Shown here piece after piece: positions 52,732-62,585 of a stretch of DNA of 64,000 nt (its first letter is position 1; each line of letters begins with the position of its first letter). This DNA comes from JADKFD01 sp050250665 (GTDB taxonomy: Bacteria > Pseudomonadota > Gammaproteobacteria > Xanthomonadales > SZUA-5), in NCBI GenBank assembly GCA_050250665.1, contig JBFWOF010000024.1, positions 1-64,000 of the forward strand. Reading direction: 5' to 3'. The notes beneath the pieces were generated by a model, which did no database searches, was not told where the DNA came from, and was given only the letters and a program-made list of their open reading frames with translations. The position numbers and the translations under genes are program-made.

Positions 52732-54522
52732 ATGAGCCTGTGTCTCTCCGCTGCTCTGGCCACACTGCTGTGTCCTCTGGATGTGCCGGCCAGTTCCTTG
52801 AACACCATGAGCCCCTTCATCGGCAGCTCGCTTCCGGCCTATCTGTACGATCCGAAGAAGTCGACGCTGGTGCGGCGTCGACCGGGGCACCCGGTACCCG
52901 AGTCCACGGTTCGCGAGGATCAGAACCCGAACAACATCGACCCGGCGCCGATTGATGCGGTCGGCGAGTTCATTCCCGTGCCGGATCGCTGGCGCCTGAT
53001 GGAAACACTGGGCTTTAAGCATCCCTGGTACGACCCTTACAACCAGAACATCTGGAAGGGCGACAAACCGATCCACGAAGAGGACTGGTTCCTGAGCCTG
53101 CTGGCCATTTCCGATACGGTCATGGAACCGCGCTCGGTGCCGACCCCGGTGGGACCGCAATCCAGCGCCAATCCGGGATCGATCGACATCTTCTCCGGCT
53201 TTGACCAGACCATCTTCTCGCAGTCGGTTCTGGCCGGATTGGTCTATTACAAGGGCAACACCACCTTCAAGCCGCCCGAATACGAATACCGCCTGACCCT
53301 GGCTTTCAACTACAACCGGGTCGAAGTCGACGATGTACGCGCACTCACCATTGATCCGCGCAAGGGCAAGGTCCGTGACGATGGATTCATCGCTGTGCAG
53401 GAAATCTTCGCCGACGTACATCTGCGCGATGTCTCGCCGCGCTACGATTTCGATGCCATCCGCGTTGGCATACAGCCCTTCTCCAGCGATTTCCGCGGCT
53501 TCCTGTTCCAGGATCTGCAATTCGGCGTGCGCCTGTTCGGCAACCGCGACAACAACAAGAAGCAATACAACCTGGCCTGGTTCCGACGGGTCGAGAAAGA
53601 CCTGAACTCCGGCCTCAACGACGTCGCCGAAGGCCTGCGGGATGACGACGTCTTCATCGCCAACTATTACTGGCAGGATCTGGGCCGTCTGGGCTTCACC
53701 TCGCAAGCCACCTTTGCCTACAACCGCAATCGCGAGACCGAATTCTTCTTCGATTCCAACGGTTTCATCCAGCGGCCCTCATCGCTGGGCGTCGAACAAC
53801 CGCGCGAATACGATGTCTTCTATCTCGGCTACAACGGTGACGGTCGTCTGGGCTGGCTAAATCTGTCCACGTCCGCCTATTTTGCCTTCGGCAACAACGA
53901 CAACACCTTTACCGGCGAAGACAGCGACATCCGCGCTGGTTTCTTTGCGGCCGAACTCTCGCGCGACTATGACTGGATCCGGCCGCGACTCTCGATCGCC
54001 TGGGCTAGCGGCGACGATGATCCTTTTGACGATCGCAGCACCGGCTACGATGCCATTTTCGAGAACCCGATCTTTGCTGGCGCCGATACCAGCTACTGGA
54101 TTCGGCAGAACATGCCGCTGGTCGGCGGTGGCGGCGTCACCCTGGCAACGCGCAACGGCATTCTGCCTTCGCTGCGTTCCTCGAAGGAACAGGGACAATC
54201 GAATTTCGAGAACCCCGGCCTGCGCCTGATCGGCGTCGGCGCCGACTTCGATTTGACGCCGGAGTCACGGGTGTCGGTCAATCTGAACCAGCTCTGGTTC
54301 GACAACACCGCGGTGCTCGAAGTCGCCCGCAATCAAGCGCCCATCGACCGCTCCATCGGCACCGACTTCTCGGTCGCCTGGATTTGGCGCCCCTTCATGT
54401 CCCAGAACGTCGTGGTACGACTGTCGGGCGCCCTGCTGGAGCCCGGTGCTGGTCTGGCCGATCTCTACGGCGACGACCACACGTATTACACCGTTCTGGG
54501 TAATGTGATTCTGACGTATTGA
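52732..54522 (+). CDS. Outer-membrane beta-barrel, putative porin of the conduit
   Basis: A 596-residue exported protein. A signal peptide (MSLCLSAALATLLCPLDVPA) and a plug-like region (about 20-150) precede a long run of amphipathic strands such as YEYRLTLAFNYNRVEVDD, FDAIRVGIQPFSSDFRG, GFLFQDLQFGVRLFG, YWQDLGRLGFTSQATFAYNR and ending VVVRLSGALLEPGAG..YYTVLGNVILTY. A C-terminal aromatic residue is typical of barrel proteins. The length would allow a large barrel. I do not recognise a named porin family. Placed between a lipoprotein and a giant multiheme cytochrome, it is the natural candidate for the sheath that lets hemes cross the outer membrane. Confidence 0.75.
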   Translation: MSLCLSAALATLLCPLDVPASSLNTMSPFIGSSLPAYLYDPKKSTLVRRRPGHPVPESTVREDQNPNNIDPAPIDAVGEFIPVPDRWRLMETLGFKHPWYDPYNQNIWKGDKPIHEEDWFLSLLAISDTVMEPRSVPTPVGPQSSANPGSIDIFSGFDQTIFSQSVLAGLVYYKGNTTFKPPEYEYRLTLAFNYNRVEVDDVRALTIDPRKGKVRDDGFIAVQEIFADVHLRDVSPRYDFDAIRVGIQPFSSDFRGFLFQDLQFGVRLFGNRDNNKKQYNLAWFRRVEKDLNSGLNDVAEGLRDDDVFIANYYWQDLGRLGFTSQATFAYNRNRETEFFFDSNGFIQRPSSLGVEQPREYDVFYLGYNGDGRLGWLNLSTSAYFAFGNNDNTFTGEDSDIRAGFFAAELSRDYDWIRPRLSIAWASGDDDPFDDRSTGYDAIFENPIFAGADTSYWIRQNMPLVGGGGVTLATRNGILPSLRSSKEQGQSNFENPGLRLIGVGADFDLTPESRVSVNLNQLWFDNTAVLEVARNQAPIDRSIGTDFSVAWIWRPFMSQNVVVRLSGALLEPGAGLADLYGDDHTYYTVLGNVILTY

Positions 54523-54539
54523 ACGCGCGAGAGGCCTGC

Positions 54540-57500
54540 ATGAAGCCCATCACAGCTGTCCTACTGACGCTTTCATCGATTGCGCTCTGCCAGTTTTCCA
54601 GCATTGCCATGGCTGCCGGCGGCGAGACGCCGGTGGATCGCGTCTATGTCACCGCCCCGGACGCGCCGCGCAATCAGACTCAGGCGGCAGCCGACGCCAA
54701 GAGTGCCGGCTGCATGAGTTGCCACAATCCCATCGACCAGAAATCGATGCATGCCTCGCCCGCCGTGATTCTCGGCTGTACCGACTGCCATGGCGGCGAC
54801 GCCACCGTTCAGGGACCAGCCAGCGCCGGTCACGCACAACCTGCCCCGGGTCACGGCCACGACAGCGACTCGGAACATGGCCACAGCACCACCGCCTACG
54901 CGCCAGACTACATGGCCGCCATGGAGAAGGCACATGTGTTGCCGCGCTATCCACAGACCTGGCATTACCCCCGATCCAGCAATCCCGAGCGTACCTATAC
55001 GCTGCTGAACCGCGAAGCGCCCGAATTCGTGCGTTTCATGAATCCCAGCGACCTGCGTATTGCCCATGAGGCCTGCGGCGCCTGCCATCAGCCGATTATT
55101 GAAGCCGCCAAGCGCTCGATCATGGCCACCGGCGCCATGCTTTGGGGCGGCGCCTCGTACAATAACGGCATTCTCCCGTTCAAGCGCTACATCCTCGGCG
55201 AGGGTTACGAGCGTGACGGCACCGCAGCCATCATCAACGCGCTGGAGCCGGTGACGCCGGCCATGCAGATGCGCGGTGCCCTGTCGCAACTGGTGCCCCT
55301 GCCGGCCTGGGAAGTGATTCCTCCTGGTGACATTTTCCGCGTCTTCGAGCGCGGCGGCCGCAATATCAACACCACCTTCCCGGAAACCGGATTGCCCAAT
55401 TCACTGGGCCAGATCCAGCGCCTGGAAGAGCCGGGTCGTCCGGACATCAAGCAGTCCAATCGCGGACCAGGTACCGGCCAGCGCATTGCCGTGCCGGTGA
55501 TCAACATCCACAAGACCCGATTGAACGACCCGAACATGTGGTTCATGGGCACCAATGACCAGCCGGGCGATTTCCGCAACTCGGGTTGTTCGGCCTGTCA
55601 TGTGCCTTATGCCAATGACCGCGATCCGCGCCACTCCGGTCCCTATGCGGCTTTCGGCCACATGGGCCAGAGCCAGCAGGCCGATCCGACCATTCCCAAG
55701 GATCAGCCCGGACATCCGCTGAAGCACGCTTTCACACGCTCGATCCCGACCAGTCAGTGCATGAACTGCCACATGCATCAGCCGAACATGTTCATCAACA
55801 CCTTCCTCGGTTACACGATGTGGGACTACGAGTCCGACGCGCCCTTCATGTGGCCGGAACAGCAGCGCTATCCGACCCACGACGAGATGCGCAAGGCGCT
55901 GGACCGCAACCCGGAAGAAGCGGTGATCCGTGGCAAGTGGTCGGACCTGGATTTCGTCAAGGACGTATCGCTGCTCAATCCGAAACTGAAAGACACCCAG
56001 TTTGCCGACTATCACGGTCACGGCTGGAACTTCCGCGCCATCTTCAAGCGCGATCGCAAGGGCAATCTGCTGGATGCCGAAGGCGCGAAGGTCGACGACG
56101 CCGATCCGAAGAAGTTCGAGAAGGCGGTGCACATGTCGAGCATCCATGTCGACCTCGGCATGCATTGCGTGGACTGTCATTTCGCCCAGGACATGCACGG
56201 CAACGGCCATATCGTCGGCGAAGTGGCTGCCGGGGTGGAAATCCAGTGCAAGGACTGCCATGGCACGCCGGACAAGTACCCGACACTGATCACTTCGGGC
56301 GCCATGGCCAGCAAGGCCGGCCGCGATCTGTCCAATCTGCGCAACCCGGACGGCGAGAAGCGCTTCGAGTGGATCGACGGCAAGCTGATCCAGCGCTCGA
56401 TCATGGAAAGCGGATTGCAGTGGGAAATGTCACTGGTCAAGGACACTTCGGACCCGGCCAATCCTGCCTACAACGCCAAGGCCGACCGCGCTCACACCAT
56501 GAGTCGCGACACTGCCAAGCAGACCTATGGCAAGGATGTGGCGCCGGCGGACTACGCCCATGGCGAGGACGAGATGCTGTGCTACAGCTGTCACACCAGC
56601 TGGACCACCAGTTGTGGCGGCTGCCATCTGCCCATCCAGGCCAACTGGAAGACCGAGCGCCATCATTTCGAGGGCGGCGCGACTCGAAACTACGCCACCT
56701 ACAACCCGCAGGTGGCACGTGACGATGTGTTCATGCTGGCCAAGCACGGCGAGGTCAAGGATTACAAGTACGCGCCAATGCGCTCCTCCAGCGCGCTGAT
56801 CCTGTCGTCGACCAACTCCAACCGCGAGCGCATCTACATCCAGCAACCGCCGATCGCCGCATCCGGCTACAGCTCACAGGCTTTCGCCCCGCATTACCCG
56901 CATACCGAACGCCGCACCGAGACCAAGACCTGCACTGATTGCCATCTGTCCGAACAGAATGACAATAACGCCATCATGGCGCAGCTGCTGGGTCAGGGAA
57001 CGCGCTTCATGGACTTCCTCGGCTTCAACGCCTGGGTGGGCGGCGATGGTGAAATCAGCGCCATCCGCGTGACTGAATGGGAAGAGCCGCAGGCAGTGGT
57101 TGGCAGTTATCTGCATCGCTATGCCTATCCGGACTGGTTCAAGCAGCATGAGGACAATGGCAAGCAGCTGACCGAGGGCTACGATCATTCCGCGGGCTAT
57201 GCCAACTGCCTGCAGATTCGCGGCGAGTATGTCTACGTGGCCGAAGGCAGCAAGGGCATTCGTGTCTACGACGCTGCCGGCATCGCCAACAAGGGCGTCA
57301 GCCAACGGATCATCACAGCGCCGTTCTCACCACTGGGTCATGACACCCATATCGACAGCGCCAATGCCACCTGCATCGTGCTGCCGACCACCCAGCCCGT
57401 TCAGCCCTCGCGCAACGAGGGTGATCTAATGCGCAAGGTCAACCTGGAACAGCCCACGCACCCGATCTACCGCTATGCCTTCGCCACCGATGCGGTAGAG

Positions 57501-58430
57501 GGCCTGATCCTGATCGACATCGACAGCTTGTACGACGGCGAGCCGCGCAACAACTTCCTCAAGCGCAGCCTGACCTGGAACGAGAATGGCGTACTCGATG
57601 GCGCCCGCCATCTGGCCATCGCCGGCTACTGGTTCTATGTCGCCACACCGAAGGGCATCGTGGTGCTGAACATGAACGACCCGATGCAGCCCAAGTACGT
57701 GCGCACGGTGGCTATCAGCGACGCCCGGGCCAGTCAGCAGCAGTTCCGCTATCTGTTCGTGACCAGCGCCCGCGGACTGGAAGTCGTCGACATCACCAAT
57801 TCGGCGCAGGCCGAAGTGGTGCCGGGAGCCATGGTGCCGATTGCCGATGCGCACAAGCTGCATGTGGCTCGCACCTACGCCTATGTAGCCTCGGGTGCGG
57901 AGGGCCTGACCATCATCGATGTCACCAAGCCGACCGAGCCCAAGCTCTATCAGCGCTTCAATGCCGATGGCGCAATGTCCGATGCCCGGGACGTGACGGT
58001 CGCTTCCACCAACGCCTCGCTTTATGCCTACGTGGCCGATGGCGTCAATGGCCTCAAGGTGATCCAGCTGACGGGTCCGGACATACAGCCCAAGTTCTAC
58101 GGCTACAGCCCGGAACCCAAGCCCACGCTGATCGCCTGGTACCCCACCGGCAAGCCAGCGCTGTCACTGTCGCGGGCACTGGAGCGAGATCGCGCCGTCG
58201 ATGAAACCGGCGGTCAGATTGCGGTGCTCGGACGAGTGGGCTCGCGGCCGCTGAACGAGGCCGAGCAACGCGCCTTCTTCCTCGACAAGGATGGCCGACC
58301 CTGGTTCGTCCACGACGAAGTGGACGGCCCGCGCGGCATCACCTCACCGCCGCTTCCCTGGAAGAACAACCGTATCTACGATCAGCAGAAGGACACGGCT
58401 GAAGCCGTCAATCGCTCCTTCGAGCACTGA
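54540..58430 (+). CDS. Exported decaheme cytochrome with LVIVD-type beta-propeller
   Basis: A 1296-residue protein with a signal peptide (LLTLSSIALCQFSSIAMAAG). The first two-thirds carries ten CXXCH sites: CMSCH, CTDCH, CGACH, CSACH, CMNCH, CVDCH, CKDCH, CYSCH, CGGCH and a final CTDCH at about residue 800. A His-rich stretch (GHGHDSDSEHGH) is near residue 105. Residues 885-1180 form blades of an LVIVD-type propeller: YVYVAEGSKGIRVYD, YWFYVATPKGIVVLN, YLFVTSARGLEVVDI, YAYVASGAEGLTIID, YAYVADGVNGLKVIQL. The protein is likely on the cell surface or in the periplasm as the terminal electron carrier of the conduit. A strong terminator follows. The ATG at 54540 follows GAGAGG. Confidence 0.92.
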   Translation: MKPITAVLLTLSSIALCQFSSIAMAAGGETPVDRVYVTAPDAPRNQTQAAADAKSAGCMSCHNPIDQKSMHASPAVILGCTDCHGGDATVQGPASAGHAQPAPGHGHDSDSEHGHSTTAYAPDYMAAMEKAHVLPRYPQTWHYPRSSNPERTYTLLNREAPEFVRFMNPSDLRIAHEACGACHQPIIEAAKRSIMATGAMLWGGASYNNGILPFKRYILGEGYERDGTAAIINALEPVTPAMQMRGALSQLVPLPAWEVIPPGDIFRVFERGGRNINTTFPETGLPNSLGQIQRLEEPGRPDIKQSNRGPGTGQRIAVPVINIHKTRLNDPNMWFMGTNDQPGDFRNSGCSACHVPYANDRDPRHSGPYAAFGHMGQSQQADPTIPKDQPGHPLKHAFTRSIPTSQCMNCHMHQPNMFINTFLGYTMWDYESDAPFMWPEQQRYPTHDEMRKALDRNPEEAVIRGKWSDLDFVKDVSLLNPKLKDTQFADYHGHGWNFRAIFKRDRKGNLLDAEGAKVDDADPKKFEKAVHMSSIHVDLGMHCVDCHFAQDMHGNGHIVGEVAAGVEIQCKDCHGTPDKYPTLITSGAMASKAGRDLSNLRNPDGEKRFEWIDGKLIQRSIMESGLQWEMSLVKDTSDPANPAYNAKADRAHTMSRDTAKQTYGKDVAPADYAHGEDEMLCYSCHTSWTTSCGGCHLPIQANWKTERHHFEGGATRNYATYNPQVARDDVFMLAKHGEVKDYKYAPMRSSSALILSSTNSNRERIYIQQPPIAASGYSSQAFAPHYPHTERRTETKTCTDCHLSEQNDNNAIMAQLLGQGTRFMDFLGFNAWVGGDGEISAIRVTEWEEPQAVVGSYLHRYAYPDWFKQHEDNGKQLTEGYDHSAGYANCLQIRGEYVYVAEGSKGIRVYDAAGIANKGVSQRIITAPFSPLGHDTHIDSANATCIVLPTTQPVQPSRNEGDLMRKVNLEQPTHPIYRYAFATDAVEGLILIDIDSLYDGEPRNNFLKRSLTWNENGVLDGARHLAIAGYWFYVATPKGIVVLNMNDPMQPKYVRTVAISDARASQQQFRYLFVTSARGLEVVDITNSAQAEVVPGAMVPIADAHKLHVARTYAYVASGAEGLTIIDVTKPTEPKLYQRFNADGAMSDARDVTVASTNASLYAYVADGVNGLKVIQLTGPDIQPKFYGYSPEPKPTLIAWYPTGKPALSLSRALERDRAVDETGGQIAVLGRVGSRPLNEAEQRAFFLDKDGRPWFVHDEVDGPRGITSPPLPWKNNRIYDQQKDTAEAVNRSFEH

Positions 58431-58438
58431 GCTCCCAC

Positions 58439-58476
58439 AAAGACGCGGCGCCCCAGGGGCGTCGCGTCTTTTCTTT
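58439..58476 (+). terminator. Intrinsic terminator of the electron-transfer cluster
   Basis: AAGACGCGGCGCCCC and GGGCGTCGCGTCTT form a 14-bp stem with one G-T wobble, followed by TTCTTT. It begins eight bases after the stop at 58430. Confidence 0.85.
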
Positions 58477-58548
58477 GGGCATCGAAGGGGCTGATCCGGA
58501 TCCCTTTCACCGGCGAGGCCGACCAAAGCACTCGACGAGGCACACACC

Positions 58549-58950
58549 ATGCACGATCTGCAGGACCGCCAGGCTCGCCTCGTACTGGCTTTCGGGGCGC
58601 TGCTGGCAGCCACTGGCGTCGCCATGGCTGCACTCGGTTCACACGCCTTTGCCGACATCCTGACGGGTAAGGCGGCGCTGCGTTTCGACAGCGCACTGCG
58701 CCTGCACCTGATGCACGCCCCTGCCCTGCTCGCTCTCGGCGCCTCGCGCAGCCATGCGCGAGCGCGCTGGTGGCAATCGGCAGGCACCCTGATCAGCCTC
58801 GGCTGCCTCATCTTCTGCGCAGGCCTGTATCTGGCGGCACTGGATCTGTTTCCCGCCATCCTGGCGATCGTGCCGGCCGGCGGCAGCCTGATGATGCTCG
58901 GCTGGGTCGTGGCCTTGGTGGCCTATGTCCGTGGGCCAGAAATATCGTAA
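58549..58950 (+). CDS. DUF423 family membrane protein
   Basis: A 133-residue protein with four membrane helices (LVLAFGALLAATGVAMAALG, LLALGASRSH, LISLGCLIFCAGLYLAALDL, SLMMLGWVVALVAYV). It is the size and layout of DUF423 (YgdD-like), including SHAFADILT and HLMHAPALLAL. Function unknown. It is bounded upstream by the terminator at 58439-58476. Confidence 0.88.
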   Translation: MHDLQDRQARLVLAFGALLAATGVAMAALGSHAFADILTGKAALRFDSALRLHLMHAPALLALGASRSHARARWWQSAGTLISLGCLIFCAGLYLAALDLFPAILAIVPAGGSLMMLGWVVALVAYVRGPEIS

Positions 58951-59686
58951 ACGACTGATCTCGACGCCAGGCAAAAGCGGCAGGGGTCAAGGGGCAGGGG
59001 AACCACCCCGCCGCACGATCTGACTTTGCAGCGAGCTTGGGCCCCGTGCGCCGGCCCCGGTAGGTTGCCGTGAAGGTCATTCAGGCGAGTGCTGTCGCTC
59101 CCTCCCGATGTTCGGGGGTGAGTCTGGCGCGTTTGGCCGGCATGCCGGCCGCGCCAGCGAACGCGCGGCGGCTTGCCGCCGGGCCGGACGGGTTGGGGAC
59201 GGGTTAGGCAAGAAACCCTATGCAACGGTCATGGCAGCAGCGACTTTCATGATGGCGAGTGGCGCGCAGCCATGACCGTTAGGCGAAAAAGCGCACTGCA
59301 TGGGCGACCGGGGCCCTCACCCCACATGCATCTCCCATCCTTCTGACTGTTGAACAAACCGGAAAGGAAATCGAGCACAAGGCAAGCTCCGACGTTCTGG
59401 CGACGAAAGTCGGAATCCGACGGGCAGCCCTTCAAGCTCGCCGCAGGACTCGACCGTGCCACAGGGTGAGTCCCCCGCCCCCTGCCCCGCTTCATCACCA
59501 AACGCGCACCACCGCTGGTCTGCGCGCGCCCCGCACCAAGTTGAACCCCGGCACGCCCCACCTCTGCTCCAATTTGCCCGATTTCTGACGTCGGAACACG
59601 CCGTCTGTTCACCTGCGCTGGCTATACTCGAATTCTTTTCGGTGCTCCACGCGCCGCATCATCATCGTCCCTGAACTGCCAAAGCC
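58951..59686. other. Gene-free stretch with palindromes upstream of sucA
   Basis: No gene is seen. Palindromes are CTGGCGC/GCGCCAG enclosing GGCCGGCATGCCGGCC (59124-59157) and AACGGTCATGGC/GCCATGACCGTT (59224-59235, 59269-59280). A TATACT at 59623-59628 could be a -10 box for sucA, but no convincing -35 was found. Confidence 0.6.
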
Positions 59687-62545
59687 GTGTCTGCCGACCT
59701 GAACCAGTCTTATTTGACCTCACAGCTCTCCGGTTCCAATGCCGCTTTCGTTGAAGAGCTGTACGAAGCCTATCTCGCCGACCCGAATACGGTGGACGAG
59801 CGTTGGCGAACCTATTTCGACTCGCTGCAAACCGCGGGCCGTCGCGATATTCCGCACAGCCCGGTATTGCAGCGCATAGGCGAACTCTCACGCAGCCACG
59901 GTGGCTGGTCGGCCTCTCTGGCCACCAGCGCGGCGCACTCGGTCGATCAGCACAAGCAGGGCGCGATGTTGCGCCTGATCAATGCCTATCGCGTGCGCGG
60001 CCACCTGGCTGCCAAGCTCGATCCGCTGGGCATGGTGCCACCGGCTGCGGTGCCCGACCTGTCGCTGGCTTTCCACGATGTCGGCGAAGCCGATCTCGAC
60101 ACCGAGTTCGACGCTGGTTCGCTGATCGGCGCGCGTCGCCGCAAGCTCCGCGATGCCGTGGCCCAGCTGGAAGGCGCCTATTGCAGTTCCATCGGCGCCG
60201 AGTACATGCACATCAGCGACTACCCGCAGCGGCGCTGGATGCAGGAACGCTTCGAGGGCACGGCCGGCCAGTTCGGCTACACGTCGGAGCAGAAGAAGCG
60301 CGTGCTGGATCGCCTCACGGCCGCCGAAGGTCTGGAACGCTATCTGCATACCAAGTACGTCGGCCAGAAGCGCTTCTCGCTGGAGGGCGGTGACAGCCTG
60401 ATTCCCATGATCGACGAGATCATTCAGCGTGCTGGAGCCGGTGGCTCCAAGGACGTGATCATCGGCATGGCCCATCGCGGCCGCATCAACGTGCTGATCA
60501 ACACGCTGGGCAAGCCGCCGCGCACGCTCTTCGATGCCTTCGAAGGCAAGGCCGAGGAGAATCCGGACCCCGCGCACTCGGGGGACGTGAAGTATCACCT
60601 GGGCTTTTCCTCCGATGTGATGACCCCGGGCGGCACCGTACATCTGGCGCTGGGCTTCAACCCTTCACATCTGGAAATCATCGATCCGGTGGTCGCCGGC
60701 TCGGTTCGTGCCCGGCAGACCCGCCGTCAGAACGAGGATCGCACCCAGGTGGTGCCGATTCTGGTCCATGGCGATGCCGCCTTCTCGGGTCAGGGCGTGG
60801 TCATGGAACTGTTCCAGATGTCGCAGGCGCGCGGATACACCGTCGGCGGCACCATCCATATCGTCGTCAACAATCAGGTGGGTTTCACCACCAGCAATCC
60901 GCTGGATACCCGGTCCACGCACTACTGCACCGATGTTGCCAAGATCGTTTCGGCGCCGGTACTGCACGTCAATGCCGACGATCCGGAGGCCGTGCTGTTC
61001 TGCGCTCAGGTGGCGCTGGACTACCGCCAGACCTTCAAGCGCGATGTTGTCATCGATCTGGTCTGTTATCGCCGTCATGGCCACAATGAAGCCGACGAAC
61101 CGGCAGCAACCCAACCCCTGATGTACCAGAACATCCGCTCCCGGCCGACCACGCGCGAACTCTATGCTCGCCGACTGGAAGCCGAGGGTGTGATTCAGCC
61201 CGGCGAAGCCAAGGCCATCAGCGACCGCTACCGCGATGCGCTTGAGCGCGGTGATGCGGTGGTGGCTGAACTGACCACGGTCGATCCCAGCCAGGCGGGC
61301 GTCGCGGTTGACTGGACGCCCTATCTGCATGGCAAGTTGAGTGATCGCGTGGCCACCGCAGTGCCGGCCGAACGCCTGCAGGCGCTGGCGCACTCCATCA
61401 ACACGCTCCCGGCTGACCTCAAACTGCATTCGCGGGTGGCCAAGGTCTATCAGGATCGGCTGAAGATGGCCACCGGTGAAGTCCGCATGGACTGGGGTTT
61501 CGCCGAGACCATGGCCTATGCCACGCTGATCGACGAGGGCTACAACCTGCGTCTGTCGGGTCAGGATTGCGGACGCGGTACCTTTTTCCACCGCCACGCC
61601 GTACTCCACGATCAGAACACCGGCGCCACACACACGCCGCTGCGCAAGCTGGTCGATGTGCCGGAACGCGTGACCATCATCGATTCGCTGCTGTCGGAAG
61701 AGGCAGTGATGGGCTTCGAATACGGCTACGCCACTGCGGATCCACGCACACTGACGATCTGGGAAGGTCAGTTTGGCGACTTCTGCAATGGCGCCCAGGT
61801 GGTCATCGATCAGTTCATCAGCTCCGGCGAGGCCAAATGGGGTCGGTTGTGCGGACTGGTGCTGTTCCTGCCGCACGGCTACGAAGGTCAGGGCCCGGAG
61901 CATTCCTCCGCCCGTCTGGAGCGTTTCCTGCAGCTGAGTGCGCTGGACAACATGCAGGTCTGCGTACCGACCACGCCGGCACAGATGTTCCACATGCTGC
62001 GTCGGCAGATGCTGCGTGGCACCCGCAAACCGCTGATCGTGATGACGCCCAAGAGCATGCTGCGCCATCGATTGTCGACGTCGACCATGGACGAACTGAG
62101 CCATGGCGAGTTCCAGCGGGTCATTCCCGATTCCATGATGTCGGACCCCGGGCAGGTCTCGCGCGTCGTTATCTGCAGCGGCAAGGTCTACTACGATCTG
62201 GTGGAAGAGCACGAAAAGAGCCAGATCAAGGACGTCGCCATCGTCCGCATCGAGCAGCTCTATCCCTTCCCGCGCGAGGAACTGAAGGCCGAACTGGCCC
62301 GGTTCCCGAATGCCCGCACCATCGTCTGGTGTCAGGAAGAACCGATGAACCAGGGTGCCTGGTATCAGATCCGGCACCAGCTCAAGGCCTCGATCTCGGC
62401 CGAGCAGAAGTTGCACTACGCCGGCCGCGACCGCTCGCCGGCGCCAGCGGCTGGAAACACCAATACCCACAACCGTGAACAGGCGGCGCTGGTGCATGAG
62501 GCGCTGTCCGTTGCCGATCCAGGCAATACGCCGAAGTCGGACTGA
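59687..62545 (+). CDS. sucA: 2-oxoglutarate dehydrogenase E1 component
   Basis: A 952-residue thiamine-diphosphate enzyme of the TCA cycle that decarboxylates 2-oxoglutarate. The N-terminal FVEELYEAYLADPNTVDERW is the E2-binding signature of SucA. Then come IIGMAHRGRINVLINTLGK, HLGFSSDVMTPGG, FNPSHLEIIDPVVAGS, the ThDP-binding GDAAFSGQGVVMELFQM and IVVNNQVGFTTS, and the transketolase-like domain DCGRGTFFHRHAVLHDQN with EYGYATADPRTLTIWEGQFG. Length is typical (E. coli 933). The start is a GTG. It is followed by sucB and the start of lpd, the standard order. Confidence 0.98.
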   Translation: MSADLNQSYLTSQLSGSNAAFVEELYEAYLADPNTVDERWRTYFDSLQTAGRRDIPHSPVLQRIGELSRSHGGWSASLATSAAHSVDQHKQGAMLRLINAYRVRGHLAAKLDPLGMVPPAAVPDLSLAFHDVGEADLDTEFDAGSLIGARRRKLRDAVAQLEGAYCSSIGAEYMHISDYPQRRWMQERFEGTAGQFGYTSEQKKRVLDRLTAAEGLERYLHTKYVGQKRFSLEGGDSLIPMIDEIIQRAGAGGSKDVIIGMAHRGRINVLINTLGKPPRTLFDAFEGKAEENPDPAHSGDVKYHLGFSSDVMTPGGTVHLALGFNPSHLEIIDPVVAGSVRARQTRRQNEDRTQVVPILVHGDAAFSGQGVVMELFQMSQARGYTVGGTIHIVVNNQVGFTTSNPLDTRSTHYCTDVAKIVSAPVLHVNADDPEAVLFCAQVALDYRQTFKRDVVIDLVCYRRHGHNEADEPAATQPLMYQNIRSRPTTRELYARRLEAEGVIQPGEAKAISDRYRDALERGDAVVAELTTVDPSQAGVAVDWTPYLHGKLSDRVATAVPAERLQALAHSINTLPADLKLHSRVAKVYQDRLKMATGEVRMDWGFAETMAYATLIDEGYNLRLSGQDCGRGTFFHRHAVLHDQNTGATHTPLRKLVDVPERVTIIDSLLSEEAVMGFEYGYATADPRTLTIWEGQFGDFCNGAQVVIDQFISSGEAKWGRLCGLVLFLPHGYEGQGPEHSSARLERFLQLSALDNMQVCVPTTPAQMFHMLRRQMLRGTRKPLIVMTPKSMLRHRLSTSTMDELSHGEFQRVIPDSMMSDPGQVSRVVICSGKVYYDLVEEHEKSQIKDVAIVRIEQLYPFPREELKAELARFPNARTIVWCQEEPMNQGAWYQIRHQLKASISAEQKLHYAGRDRSPAPAAGNTNTHNREQAALVHEALSVADPGNTPKSD

Positions 62546-62585
62546 AAGCTCGATCACGAAAACCAACAAGCGCTAAGGATCATCC

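Noticed and set aside
59600..59640. Confident sigma-70 promoter for sucA
   Set aside because: TATACT at 59623 is good, but no matching -35 at normal spacing was seen.
60665..62569. 634-codon frame opposite sucA
   Set aside because: Antisense shadow; composition and codon use follow the sucA frame.
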